This document shows, piece by piece, positions 7,425 to 16,426 of a DNA stretch of 64,000 nucleotides (positions are counted from its first letter, which is position 1; the number at the start of each line of letters is the position of its first letter). Source of the DNA: Flavobacterium sp. UBA2787 (GTDB lineage: Bacteria; Bacteroidota; Bacteroidia; Flavobacteriales; Flavobacteriaceae). The notes beneath the pieces were generated by a model, which did not search any database, was not told the origin of the DNA, and saw only the letters and a list, made by a program, of their open reading frames with translations. The translations under genes were made by a program, and so were the position numbers. The stretch is from the NCBI GenBank assembly GCA_002352205.1, contig DEHZ01000005.1, positions 248,001 to 312,000 on the forward strand, in the 5' to 3' direction.

Positions 7425-9488
7425 TTGAAGAAAATACTTTTTTTACATGACACCTACACCTCCTTAAAACGTGGTGCTGAGTTAACTATAACCCAATTGG
7501 TCGCTCTTGGCAATCAATTGGGTTACTTTGTTGAAGTTGATTTGTTGACTGATTTTGAGTTAACAAAAAGTAAAATTCAGCAATCGGATTTAATTGTGTT
7601 GAATAGTACTTCTCGATGCCGATTTGAAAAAAAGTTGCTTAGTTATTTAGTTGATAAAAAAATAAACTACGTCAAAATTGAATTTGATTACAATTTTTGT
7701 ATTCGAAGGAATATTTTATGCACAGTTGACAGAGGAATTAGAAACTGCTGTGACAACGAAAAATACCATTTATATCATGAAGTTTTTGGAAATGCAAAGT
7801 TGAATGCGTTTCAATCACCAAAACATTTTGAAGACCATTATGCTTTTTATGGCGAATCGGTTGCCAATAAAATTATAATGGCACCCACAGTTGAAGTTGA
7901 TAAATTGCAAATTTCTGAAATAAAAAACGATAGTATAATTCCTTTTTTTGGAGATATTAGCTATTTAAAAGGTGGTGAAGCTTTGCTTGATTATGCTCTG
8001 GAAAATCCGCAATTTACCTTTCAAGTGTATGGAAAAAATGAGTTAAGAAGGGATTTACCTTCCAATGTTTTTTTGAATGATTATATCCCAAATGAAGAAG
8101 TTCTAAAAATTCTTGGTCAATCAAAGCACTTTTTCTGTAAACCGGTTTGGCCGGAACCATCCGGAAGATTGGCTGCAGAAGCTTTTTTGTCGGGTTGTGA
8201 AATGATTACAAACGACAGAGTAGGAACGTGGTCGTTTGATTTTTATCCCAATGATAAAGAAAGAGCCGAACAGGAAATGAAAGAAACACCACAAATTTTT
8301 TGGGATAATATAAGTCGTATTTTAAATCAAAATGAAACCGAAGATGTTCCCGATTTAGGCAATGTTTTGGTCTATAAAAGTTATGGTGGTTTGGGCGATA
8401 TTTTCTTTTGTTTGCCCAGTTTAATCAATTTAAAAGAAGTTTCTAAATCGGTAAGTTTTGCGGTTCATCCAAGATTAGTTTCTTTCTTTACGAAGTATTT
8501 TAAAGAGATTATCATTGTTGATGAAGAAAAAATCAAAGAAAAAGAAGCCGATTTTGATAAAATCATCGAATTAGGAAATTATCCTGCTTTTCGTGGTTAT
8601 GATTTGCCTCATGCAATCAGATATTCAACACATAAAAAAGTTAAACAGCATTCCATTCAGCATCATATTGACGGATTAGCAAAGTTTCATAAAAATTATT
8701 CTAATCAAAGTAAAGGTTATCCTTATTTTGAAAGAGATACAGATTATGAAAATCCGTATTATACCGTTCATCCGGGTGCCGGTTTTCTATTAAAAATTTG
8801 GCCAACAGAAAATTATGCTAAATTGATTGAAGAACTCCATCACTTATTTCCAAAACTAAAATGTAAAATTATTTTAGGGAAAGAAGATCCAAATCCTGCT
8901 GATTTTTTCACTAAAGAAATGCCTCATATCGACTATGTTACAGGAGGTTTAGACGACATTGGAAAAGCAATGGAGTCCGCTTTTTTCCACATTGGAAACG
9001 ATGCCGGAATTACCCACGTCGCCGGAGCATTCAACGTTCCAACAGTCGGAATTTATGGTCCAACTGGCCCAGGTTCTTGGGGAAGTTTTGCCAAGTTTAA
9101 TGAAATCATTTGGGGCAAAAAAGGCAATTGCGATTTGCGATGCAACTATGATGTGATTCTAAATTGTCCTGACAGGGTTTGTTTGTCTTCCACAACGGTT
9201 CCGCGTGTTTTAAATGCATTGTATTCACTTTTACAGAAAGCCTATGAAGAAATTGCTTTCGATTTAAAAGTGAATCCACTTTTAGAAGTTGATTTTTCTG
9301 AAAAAGATTGCTTACTCAAAATCAATGAGAACGAATTGTTGATTGAGTACCGCGACTTATCTATGAAAAATTCCGTAGAAGAAATTTTAAAAGGAAACTT
9401 CAAAGACGATTTTTCGGAGGAAGAAGAATCGCTTATTCATGTTTTTATTGAACAACAAGTAATATTCTGTATTCCTGAATTGAAATAA
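7425..9488 (+). CDS. two-domain glycosyltransferase (GT4-like plus GT9 heptosyltransferase-like)
   Basis: 687 aa with a TTG start codon. The N-terminal half (about 1-300) looks like a GT4/GT-B enzyme: MKKILFLHDTYTSLKRGAEL at the start and a donor-binding motif PEPSGRLAAEAFLSGCE near 245-261. The second half (about 310-630) is a GT9/ADP-heptose-type domain, beginning GNVLVYKSYGGLGD and containing YTVHPGAG and GNDAGITHVAGAFNVPTVGIYGPT. A Cys cluster (NCDLRCNY, NCPDRVC) and an acidic tail close the protein. Activity would be transfer of sugars onto a surface glycan or protein; donor and acceptor are unknown. It follows the YYDDG lipoprotein by 17 bp, so that protein is a possible partner or acceptor (inference). 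It ends at a strong terminator. Confidence 0.82.
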   Translation: MKKILFLHDTYTSLKRGAELTITQLVALGNQLGYFVEVDLLTDFELTKSKIQQSDLIVLNSTSRCRFEKKLLSYLVDKKINYVKIEFDYNFCIRRNILCTVDRGIRNCCDNEKYHLYHEVFGNAKLNAFQSPKHFEDHYAFYGESVANKIIMAPTVEVDKLQISEIKNDSIIPFFGDISYLKGGEALLDYALENPQFTFQVYGKNELRRDLPSNVFLNDYIPNEEVLKILGQSKHFFCKPVWPEPSGRLAAEAFLSGCEMITNDRVGTWSFDFYPNDKERAEQEMKETPQIFWDNISRILNQNETEDVPDLGNVLVYKSYGGLGDIFFCLPSLINLKEVSKSVSFAVHPRLVSFFTKYFKEIIIVDEEKIKEKEADFDKIIELGNYPAFRGYDLPHAIRYSTHKKVKQHSIQHHIDGLAKFHKNYSNQSKGYPYFERDTDYENPYYTVHPGAGFLLKIWPTENYAKLIEELHHLFPKLKCKIILGKEDPNPADFFTKEMPHIDYVTGGLDDIGKAMESAFFHIGNDAGITHVAGAFNVPTVGIYGPTGPGSWGSFAKFNEIIWGKKGNCDLRCNYDVILNCPDRVCLSSTTVPRVLNALYSLLQKAYEEIAFDLKVNPLLEVDFSEKDCLLKINENELLIEYRDLSMKNSVEEILKGNFKDDFSEEEESLIHVFIEQQVIFCIPELK

Positions 9489-9489
9489 A

Positions 9490-9521
9490 AAATCCTTTCA
9501 AATTTACATCTGAAAGGATTT
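9490..9521. terminator. bidirectional terminator
   Basis: Perfect 11-bp stem AAATCCTTTCA / TGAAAGGATTT with a 10-nt loop, A-rich on the left and T-rich on the right. It separates the convergent glycosyltransferase and bacilliredoxin genes and can serve both. Confidence 0.8.
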
Positions 9522-9540
9522 AATTTTTATAAAATAGAGC

Positions 9541-9951
9541 TTAACAAAACTCGTTATAAGCATCTTTTAAATTCTCAGCAATCATTTCCGCCGGACGGCC
9601 TTCAATGTGATGCCGTTCTAACATATGAACCAACTCACCATCTTTAAACAATGCCATACTTGGCGACGATGGTGGAAAAGGAAACATGTGTTGTCTAGCC
9701 GCATCAACCGCATCTTTGTCAACACCGGCAAAAACAGTCACTAATTGGTCTGGTTTTTTAGCACCGTCTAAACTCATTTTTGCTCCTGGTCTTGCATTTC
9801 TGGCAGCACATCCGCAAACAGAATTCACAACTACCAACGTTGTTCCTTTTTGTGAAATTGCATTTTCTACTGCTTCTGCACTATATAATTCTTGAAAACC
9901 TACTTCCGATAATTCGGCTCTCATTGGTTTTACCATTTCTTCTGGATACAT
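9541..9951 (-). CDS. bacilliredoxin, BrxA/BrxB family
   Basis: 136-aa thioredoxin-fold protein of the YphP/YqiW family. The active site is Cys46-Gly-Cys48 in [14 protein letters not shown], and the family motifs [18 protein letters not shown] and ERHHIEGR are intact. In Firmicutes these proteins remove bacillithiol from mixed disulfides. In Flavobacteriaceae they probably have an equivalent thiol-redox role in the cytoplasm, but the low-molecular-weight thiol is not shown by the sequence. It appears monocistronic and is convergent with the glycosyltransferase. The family call is firm. Confidence 0.9.
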   Translation of the reverse strand: MYPEEMVKPMRAELSEVGFQELYSAEAVENAISQKGTTLVVVNSVCGCAARNARPGAKMSLDGAKKPDQLVTVFAGVDKDAVDAARQHMFPFPPSSPSMALFKDGELVHMLERHHIEGRPAEMIAENLKDAYNEFC

Positions 9952-10064
9952 ATCTATTCTTATTTTAGATTATTGATGTAAAATTTTTCAATTGCAAAGT
10001 TACTAAGAAATCATTTTCATTTGATGATTTCAATCATAAAGATTTGTTATGATTAAATAAGTTT

Positions 10065-12365
10065 TTACAACAAATCTGTTCCGATTTTTAATCCTACAAA
10101 AATAGTTCTTGGTCGAGATGGACCGTAAATATAAGTTGCATCTCTATTTACACCTAAATCAAAATCTTTTTGGTATTGATTGAATAAATTCTGAATTCCA
10201 CCACTTAATTGAAGGTGCAATTTTTCTTTTACCACAAACGTATACGATGATTTTAAATTGACTTCATAAAAATCACCTGTTGTTTCCAAACGATCTTCGG
10301 CAATAAATCCGGCATAATGCTGAGCATACATTTTTCCTGTGTAAACTACAGAAATATTGTTTTGAAATGCTTTTTTAGGCGAAAATGTTGCCATTAAATT
10401 TCCATACACATTTGGCGAACGGAAGAAATTTCGATTTGTATTCGTCAAGTTTTCACTCCATTGAACCGCTTCGTCATACATCGCTTTTTGAATCGTAGCA
10501 CCTGCTTGAAACTGCCATTTTTGTCCCGGTGCATATTTTGCTTCCAAATTCACACCATACACATCAGCTCCTTTTCCGTTGCGTTTTTCCCAGATCGTTT
10601 CTGAAAGTTGTTCCAATACAAAAGGGTCGTTTAATCGGGTGTAAAAAGCTTCAAATGTCAATCCGGCCTCAGAGTTTGGAGTAACTTTATTCCAATCTAA
10701 GGACGTTAAAAACGAATGTGATGTTTCCGATTCCAATCCATCCGCTAGTTCAACCAATGCGACTTCTCCGGCAGCAATTCGGGCGTGAATGTCTTCCGAA
10801 AAGACTTGTGGGGCTCTAAAACCTTTGGCATAACTGTTTCGCCACTGCAAATTTTCTTTAAAATTATAGAGTATATTTAGTCTCGGATTAAAAATCACAG
10901 CCTCATCGGCAGCATTGTGAAAATCGGCTCGTAATCCGCCTAAAACTTTCAATTTTTCATTGACTTTCCATTCTTGTTGAGCATAAATTCCTAAAATATC
11001 TAGTGTTTGATTTACAAATGCATTATAACCCGGTTTTTCATCAACCATCATTTCTTTTTTGTATTCGGCTCCGGTTGTTAAGGTTGCCGACCCGCCTAAA
11101 AATGACTCTTGTTTTCGGTTGTATTGAGCTCCACCGATCCAAGTTACAACTTCAGTATTTCCGTAACCGCGAATGCTTTCTTCATAGTCGATATTTCCAA
11201 ATTCATCATCGGCTCGACCACCATAAAAGTTATCATTTTTAGATTGTTGGGTGTTGAAATAAACAGCATATTTGTTCTTTTCATCTTCCGAATAATTCTC
11301 AAATGTGAGTCCGCCACCCACCATTTTGGAAGTAATTTGTTCTGTCGTAAGAGCTTCAAACGGTTGTAAATCAAAACGGTTTTCGCCGCCTCTTCTAAAT
11401 TCGTTTACAGTATGAAATTCGGCTGTAATTTTACTTCGTTCAAACGGACGATAAAACGATTTGAATCCGAAAGTTCGGTTTTGCATTGTCGTAATTTCCG
11501 TAAAATTATCATCATTGGCATCAAAAGGTTCACGGTCACGGAGCATCGCAAAAATCTGAATTCCTAAATTCAAATCTTCTGATAAAACTGTTCCGTTTAA
11601 CGTTAATGCTTTGTCGGGCACATTTCCGTCAATTAAACCTAAATGCGAATTAATTTCAAACGAATTTTCAATCGGATCTTTTGTAATAATGTTGATGGTG
11701 CCCGCAATCGCATTCGATCCATATAAAGATGAACCGCCACCACGAACCACTTCAATTCTTTCTATCATATTGGTCGGAATTTGATCTAAACCATATACAC
11801 CATTTAAGGCAGAAAAAATCGGTCGACTATCCATTAAAATTTGAGAATAAGCTCCATCCAAACCATTCATCCGAACTTGAGAAAATCCACAGTTCTGACA
11901 ATTGGTTTCCATTCGCAATCCGGGTTGAAAACTCAATCCTTCCGATAAACTGATGGCTTGTGCTTTTTGTAAAACTTCCGAATTTGTAACGGTTACAATC
12001 ACAGGAGCTTCGGTTCTTTTTTGCAATCCACGAGTGGCTGAAACAACGACTTGATTGAGTCCGAAAACACTTTCTTCTAAATTAAAATCCAAATGAATTT
12101 TTCCTCCGGAAGGAACATTTATATTTTTTTCTTGATTTTTAAAACCAATGGCTTGGACGATGATGGTTTGCTTACCCGACGGAACTTCAATGGAATAATT
12201 TCCGTTTTCATCAGACGAAGTTCCTGTTGTTGCATTTTTCAAAAGAATGCTAGCAAATGGAACCGCTTGACCTTCAGATAAAATATGACCCACAACCGTT
12301 CCTTTTTCTTGAGCTTGTGAAATTAATGTAAAAGATAAAACAACTAAGAGCAGAATTTTTTTCAT
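10065..12365 (-). CDS. TonB-dependent outer membrane receptor, putative metal/siderophore uptake
   Basis: 766 aa. A signal peptide (1-18) is followed by a carboxypeptidase-regulatory-like beta-sandwich (about 22-100), a plug domain (about 115-235) and a 22-strand barrel ending in LKIGTDLL. The plug carries a Cys-x-x-Cys pair, NCQNCG (Cys156, Cys159), then VRMNGLDGAYSQILMDSRP, RIEVVRGGGSSLYGSNAIAGTINIIT. It is divergent from the DtxR-family regulator, and an ATTTAGA-type site lies 13 bp from its start codon, so iron or manganese control is likely. Substrate unknown: a metal complex or siderophore is inferred from context. The CxxC in the plug could itself touch metal. Confidence 0.9.
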   Translation of the reverse strand: MKKILLLVVLSFTLISQAQEKGTVVGHILSEGQAVPFASILLKNATTGTSSDENGNYSIEVPSGKQTIIVQAIGFKNQEKNINVPSGGKIHLDFNLEESVFGLNQVVVSATRGLQKRTEAPVIVTVTNSEVLQKAQAISLSEGLSFQPGLRMETNCQNCGFSQVRMNGLDGAYSQILMDSRPIFSALNGVYGLDQIPTNMIERIEVVRGGGSSLYGSNAIAGTINIITKDPIENSFEINSHLGLIDGNVPDKALTLNGTVLSEDLNLGIQIFAMLRDREPFDANDDNFTEITTMQNRTFGFKSFYRPFERSKITAEFHTVNEFRRGGENRFDLQPFEALTTEQITSKMVGGGLTFENYSEDEKNKYAVYFNTQQSKNDNFYGGRADDEFGNIDYEESIRGYGNTEVVTWIGGAQYNRKQESFLGGSATLTTGAEYKKEMMVDEKPGYNAFVNQTLDILGIYAQQEWKVNEKLKVLGGLRADFHNAADEAVIFNPRLNILYNFKENLQWRNSYAKGFRAPQVFSEDIHARIAAGEVALVELADGLESETSHSFLTSLDWNKVTPNSEAGLTFEAFYTRLNDPFVLEQLSETIWEKRNGKGADVYGVNLEAKYAPGQKWQFQAGATIQKAMYDEAVQWSENLTNTNRNFFRSPNVYGNLMATFSPKKAFQNNISVVYTGKMYAQHYAGFIAEDRLETTGDFYEVNLKSSYTFVVKEKLHLQLSGGIQNLFNQYQKDFDLGVNRDATYIYGPSRPRTIFVGLKIGTDLL

Positions 12366-12377
12366 ACCAAAAAATAA

Positions 12378-12397
12378 ATTTAGACAAAACTAAAAAT
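12378..12397. promoter_or_regulatory. putative DtxR-family operator, site 1
   Basis: ATTTAGACAAAACTAAAAAT, an imperfect palindrome (TTTAG / CTAAA) between the divergent TonB receptor and dtxR-family genes. Its first 12 bases (ATTTAGACAAAA) are identical to the site before the second TonB receptor (16408-16426), and ATTTAGA recurs with the same spacing before feoA (22527-22545). Binding by the adjacent regulator is inferred. Confidence 0.5.
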
Positions 12398-12451
12398 TAT
12401 TTTACTCATATCAAATTATCTTAGTATATTTGTTTTCAATTAATTGAATTT

Positions 12452-13105
12452 ATGACCTATTCGGAAGAAAATTATATCAAAGTAATTTATCATTTATCGT
12501 TGGTTTCGCCCAAAGGAATTAATACCAATGCGATTGCGGGTATGATTGAGAGTAAGGCATCTTCGGTTACGGATATGGTAAAGAAATTAGCCGAAAAAGA
12601 ATTGGTTGATTACCAGAAATACCAAGGTGTGACGCTCACTCAAAAAGGATTGCACGCTGCCAAAATGATTGTAAGAAAACATCGTTTATGGGAAGTTTTT
12701 TTGGTAGAAAAATTAGATTTTACGTGGGATGAAGTACACGATTTGGCGGAAGAATTGGAGCACATTAAATCGGAGAAATTGATTAATCGATTGGATGAAT
12801 TTTTAGGCTTCCCTAAAGAAGATCCTCACGGTGATCCGATTCCTGATCGATATGGACAGATGATAAAAGTGGAAAAACAATTACTTTCTGAAGTGGGTTT
12901 GAACAAAAAAGTGATGTGTTTAGGTGTTAAAGATAGTTCGCCGAGTTTTTTGCAGTATTTAGATAAACATCAAATTTCGTTAGGTTCGGAAATTGAAATT
13001 ATCAATAAAGAAGCCTTTGATATGTCGCTAACTATTTTAATGAATGGAAAAGAGATTTTAATTTCGAATAAAATTGCCGGTAATTTATTTGTAAAAGTGA
13101 TATAA
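12452..13105 (+). CDS. DtxR/MntR-family metal-dependent transcriptional regulator
   Basis: 217 aa with the three-part DtxR layout. A winged helix occupies about 1-65. The dimerisation/metal domain at about 66-140 contains KHRLWEVFLVEKL, EVHDLAEELEHI (the His/Glu metal ligands) and DPHGDPIP. An SH3-like FeoA domain occupies about 145-217. Such regulators repress uptake genes when Fe(II) or Mn(II) is plentiful. It is divergent from one TonB receptor and 1 bp from a ZIP transporter on its 3' side. A -7-like TATATTTG lies at 12425-12432. It is the natural candidate to bind the ATTTAGA sites in this region. Whether it senses Fe or Mn cannot be decided from sequence. Confidence 0.92.
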   Translation: MTYSEENYIKVIYHLSLVSPKGINTNAIAGMIESKASSVTDMVKKLAEKELVDYQKYQGVTLTQKGLHAAKMIVRKHRLWEVFLVEKLDFTWDEVHDLAEELEHIKSEKLINRLDEFLGFPKEDPHGDPIPDRYGQMIKVEKQLLSEVGLNKKVMCLGVKDSSPSFLQYLDKHQISLGSEIEIINKEAFDMSLTILMNGKEILISNKIAGNLFVKVI

Positions 13106-13106
13106 T

Positions 13107-13928
13107 ATGTTTGATAGCATTGTAGACTATTTATCGAGTATTGACCCCATTTTGGCGGCTTTATATGCCACGTTATTTACTTGGTTTTTAACGGCGTTAG
13201 GAGCTTCAGTTGTGTTCTTTTTTAAGACGATGAATCGTGCCGCTTTAGACGGAATGCTTGGTTTTACGGGCGGAGTTATGGTTGCTGCCAGTTATTGGAG
13301 TTTGCTTGCACCTGCCATCGAAATGTCGGAAGGAGAAGGTTTTGTAAAAGTAATGCCGGCAGCAGTTGGTTTTCTTTTAGGAGCCTTTTTCTTGTTTGGT
13401 TTGGATAAAGTTTTACCGCATTTACATATCAATTTCAAAGAAACAGAAGGTGTAAAATCGCCTTGGCAAAAAACGACACTTTTGGTTTTGGCCATAACAT
13501 TACACAACATTCCGGAAGGATTGGCGGTTGGTGTTTTGTTTGGTGGCGTTGCTGCCGGAATTCCTGAAGCCTCTATTGCAGGAGCTACTATTTTAGCCAT
13601 TGGAATTGGGATTCAAAATTTTCCCGAAGGAATTGCCGTTTCTATGCCGTTGCGACGAATGGGAATGAGTAGAAAGAAAAGTTTTTTATACGGACAATCG
13701 TCTGCTTTAGTTGAACCCATTGCCGGAGTTTTGGGAGCAGTTGCGGTTACGTTTTTTACCCCAATTTTACCTTATGCTTTAGCATTTGCTGCCGGAGCCA
13801 TGATTTTTGTGGTAGTAGAAGAAGTAATTCCGGAAACGCAACAAGACAAACATACGGATATTGCCACTTTAGGTTTCATTGGCGGATTTGTTGTTATGAT
13901 GAGTTTGGATGTGGCATTGGGGAGTTAA
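13107..13928 (+). CDS. ZIP family divalent metal transporter (ZupT-like)
   Basis: 273-aa inner-membrane protein with about eight helices. The two metal-binding helices are clear: LHNIPEGLAVGVLFG (about 130-145) and GIQNFPEGIAVSMPLR (about 170-186). ZIP proteins import Zn, Fe or Mn into the cytoplasm. It starts 1 bp after the DtxR-family gene, so the two are co-transcribed and probably translationally coupled; that context favours Fe or Mn over Zn. Its last 4 bp overlap the convergent FeoB-associated mini-gene. Confidence 0.92.
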   Translation: MFDSIVDYLSSIDPILAALYATLFTWFLTALGASVVFFFKTMNRAALDGMLGFTGGVMVAASYWSLLAPAIEMSEGEGFVKVMPAAVGFLLGAFFLFGLDKVLPHLHINFKETEGVKSPWQKTTLLVLAITLHNIPEGLAVGVLFGGVAAGIPEASIAGATILAIGIGIQNFPEGIAVSMPLRRMGMSRKKSFLYGQSSALVEPIAGVLGAVAVTFFTPILPYALAFAAGAMIFVVVEEVIPETQQDKHTDIATLGFIGGFVVMMSLDVALGS

Positions 13929-14053
13929 TGACAACCGCAATCATCACTACTGCAATTTTTCTTCGATTTCTTTTTACCAAAAAAATGAAAATAGAGAACA
14001 ACAATTGCAATTCCTAAAATGATAAACGCGATTATTTCCTGAAAATCAATCAT
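13925..14053 (-). CDS. FeoB-associated Cys-rich membrane protein, 42 aa
   Basis: A very short gene read from ATG at 14051-14053 to TAA at 13925-13927. One hydrophobic helix (FIILGIAIVVLYFHFF), a basic stretch GKKKSKK, then a Cys-rich end NCSSDDCGCH. This is the arrangement of the FeoB-associated Cys-rich proteins that accompany ferrous iron transporters; the cysteines probably handle metal at the membrane. Here it is not next to feoB (6 kb away) but convergent with, and overlapping by 4 bp, the ZIP transporter gene. It lies downstream of the FecA-like receptor past a terminator. The family call rests on length, layout and metal context. Confidence 0.7.
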   Translation of the reverse strand: MIDFQEIIAFIILGIAIVVLYFHFFGKKKSKKNCSSDDCGCH

Positions 14054-14065
14054 AGTACAAAGATA

Positions 14066-14096
14066 AAAGGTTCTCCATCAAAAACAGAGAACCTTT
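14066..14096 (-). terminator. terminator of the FecA-like receptor gene
   Basis: 10-bp stem AAAGGTTCTC / GAGAACCTTT with an 11-nt loop, followed by a T-rich tract on the minus strand. It lies 22 bp past the stop of the TonB receptor gene and 12 bp before the FeoB-associated mini-gene. Confidence 0.75.
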
Positions 14097-14118
14097 AACA
14101 AACAAATAAAAACATTTT

Positions 14119-16359
14119 TTAAAATTGTGCTGAAATTCCGAAATGGATTCCAAAAGGCATTCCCGGACGTAATCCAGCAGGAACTCTTGAAACAGCATAT
14201 TCTTTATCTAATAAGTTCACGATATTACTCATCAAACTTACTTTTTCGGTTAAATGATATTTGGCAGAAGCATCAATAATGAAGTTGCTTTTCACCAATT
14301 CGTTATCCGGAATTGAACCTTGTCCGGCAACGGTTCTAAATTGATCATTGTATTTTCCACTGATGGAAACATTGAATTTTTTATGATCTAAACCGGCAAT
14401 AATCGAAAATTGATTTTTTGCGATGTAGGGAATTTCATCACCAACTTCAATTTCTCCCCACGCTTCGGTATCACTTTCAAAATTGTTTTTTAATTCAGTA
14501 TCAGTAAAAGTGTAGCTGAAAGTAATCGGCAATTTAAACGCTGCATTATCATTATTCAAAAGATCATACGAAACCAAAACTTCTAAACCTTGTACTTGAG
14601 CTGCTCCGGCATTAAACAAATCGCCCGTTCCGGTTCCACCTGCTGCATTGGTATCGGCACCTTGCAAACGATTAAAATCATTGTAAAAAGCGATGATTTC
14701 TCCGTTTAATGCTTTTTTGGTAAAACGGAATCCGGCTTCATAATTCATGCTGCTTTCACCTTTGTCTTCTTCATTAACTCCCGGAGGCGAAAAACCTTTG
14801 TGTAAACTGGTGAATGCCGTGTAACTATCATTAAATTTATACAAAACGCCTAAACCTGGAATGTATTCTTCTGTTCTGTTTTGTCTGTGATTTAAGTTTA
14901 CACCGGTTCTGTCTAAATCTGCTGTACCGTAATTTAAACTACGACGAATGATGTTTTCATAACGAATTCCGGGAGAAAATGTAAACTTTTTATAAGTTAA
15001 ATTATATAAGATGTGAGCGGAAACTGCTTCTGCACTTTCTACACGATTATCTTGTGTACCCGGAGTTCCGGTAGAAGTTCTGAATAATGCATTATTTTGA
15101 ATTTTATAACGATCATCCCATTGAAAACGATCTTCGCTGTCTAAATGATAACGAACTCCAAAATCAATATCGTGTGTGACAACATCACTGTTTAGTTTGA
15201 AATTTAATACGGTTTGAATTCCTTCTGCCAAATAACCACGATTGTTATTTCGTAATCTTAAAGCGTTATCTGCTGTGTTTACTGCTCCGGTAATAATGTC
15301 GTAACCCGCTTGATTTTCCTCTGGATTATCTAATATTGATGCTAAAGAAACATTTGAACCACCTACATTCACATCGTGTAATTTATACCAATTTCTTTTA
15401 AAATTATTGCGGTATGCTTTAGTTGTAATCGTTAAATAATCAACCGGAATGAATAAATGCGTTAACATTAATTGGTCGTGTTTCGTATCAATTTTATCCG
15501 CTTCGGAAGATAAATAACGACGGTATGGATTGTTGTCAAAATCGTTTTGCGTCAAACCTAAATACGTTTCATCTGAGTATTCATTGGATAACTGAGCTTT
15601 TAACGTCAACGATTGAAACATTTTTGCTTCCGGACTAGTGTTCACTCTAAATTTTGCCACATAATCATTTCCGTTGTAGCCGGTTGTTCTGTTGCTAAAA
15701 TCGATGGTTTTAAAACCTTCAGAATTACGATTGTTGTATTCTATTAAATAACCGAAGTTTTTGAAATTATCACCAACATTCACATACGTATTTTTGGTAT
15801 CAAAACTTCCCATCGAGGCGACAACTTTACCTGAAAATTGAGAAGGAATTTGGTTTGAAACCATATTAATTGCTCCACCGGTTGTGTAAGGACCGTATTG
15901 AATTTGACTTCCTCCTTTTAAAATTTCAAAACTTTGAATTCTACTAACGGTTGGAAAATAATACGCTGCCGGAGCAGAATAGGGTGCCGGTGCAATTAAG
16001 ATTCCGTCTTCCATCAAGGTGATTTTTGATGCTCTTGACGGACTTGTTCCCCTTAATCCGATGCTTGGTCGAAGACCGAAACCTTCTTCTTCTACAATGT
16101 TTACACCAGGAACACTTCTTAAAATTCTATTGATATCTGAATAATTGAAAGTTTTTAATTCTTCAGGAGAAATAAAATAAGTTGAACCCGCTTTATTTTT
16201 TGCTTTGAATTTACTTCCCACCAAAACATCAGCGTTTACCGTAACTCCGTCTAATCTTCTAACGGTGTCATTTAAAGCTAAATCGTCTTGTGATTCTGAA
16301 TTTTGAGCAAAAGAAAAGCTTGTCAAAGCAAGCAGGCAAAGTGTAAATGTGGTTTTCAT
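14119..16359 (-). CDS. TonB-dependent receptor, FecA-like (iron complex uptake)
   Basis: 746-aa outer-membrane receptor. A signal peptide (1-18) is followed directly by a plug without a carboxypeptidase-like domain. The plug motifs INRILRSVPGVNIVEEEGFGLRPSIGLRGTSPSRASKITLMEDGILIAPAPYSAPAAYYFP are in parts characteristic of FecA-type Fe(III)-dicitrate and related receptors, as is QIQYGPYTTGGAINMVS. The barrel ends in GIHFGISAQF with a terminal Phe. An ATTTAGA-type operator lies 48 bp upstream of the start. The substrate is inferred as a ferric chelate; no FecR/FecI pair is present, so the control is more likely through the nearby DtxR-family repressor. Confidence 0.9.
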   Translation of the reverse strand: MKTTFTLCLLALTSFSFAQNSESQDDLALNDTVRRLDGVTVNADVLVGSKFKAKNKAGSTYFISPEELKTFNYSDINRILRSVPGVNIVEEEGFGLRPSIGLRGTSPSRASKITLMEDGILIAPAPYSAPAAYYFPTVSRIQSFEILKGGSQIQYGPYTTGGAINMVSNQIPSQFSGKVVASMGSFDTKNTYVNVGDNFKNFGYLIEYNNRNSEGFKTIDFSNRTTGYNGNDYVAKFRVNTSPEAKMFQSLTLKAQLSNEYSDETYLGLTQNDFDNNPYRRYLSSEADKIDTKHDQLMLTHLFIPVDYLTITTKAYRNNFKRNWYKLHDVNVGGSNVSLASILDNPEENQAGYDIITGAVNTADNALRLRNNNRGYLAEGIQTVLNFKLNSDVVTHDIDFGVRYHLDSEDRFQWDDRYKIQNNALFRTSTGTPGTQDNRVESAEAVSAHILYNLTYKKFTFSPGIRYENIIRRSLNYGTADLDRTGVNLNHRQNRTEEYIPGLGVLYKFNDSYTAFTSLHKGFSPPGVNEEDKGESSMNYEAGFRFTKKALNGEIIAFYNDFNRLQGADTNAAGGTGTGDLFNAGAAQVQGLEVLVSYDLLNNDNAAFKLPITFSYTFTDTELKNNFESDTEAWGEIEVGDEIPYIAKNQFSIIAGLDHKKFNVSISGKYNDQFRTVAGQGSIPDNELVKSNFIIDASAKYHLTEKVSLMSNIVNLLDKEYAVSRVPAGLRPGMPFGIHFGISAQF

Positions 16360-16407
16360 TATTGTTATTTAGATTTAATCTACGTTGCAAAAGTAATTAT
16401 AGATTTT

Positions 16408-16426
16408 ATTTAGACAAAATATAAAT
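16408..16426. promoter_or_regulatory. putative DtxR-family operator, site 2
   Basis: ATTTAGACAAAATATAAAT, an imperfect palindrome (ATTTA / TAAAT) upstream of the FecA-like receptor. It shares ATTTAGACAAAA exactly with site 1 at 12378 and ATTTAGA-N5-TATAAA with the feoA-upstream site. Confidence 0.5.

Noticed and set aside
11003..11374. Several open frames of 76-86 codons inside the first TonB receptor gene
   Set aside because: Shadows in other frames; no motifs, no start context.
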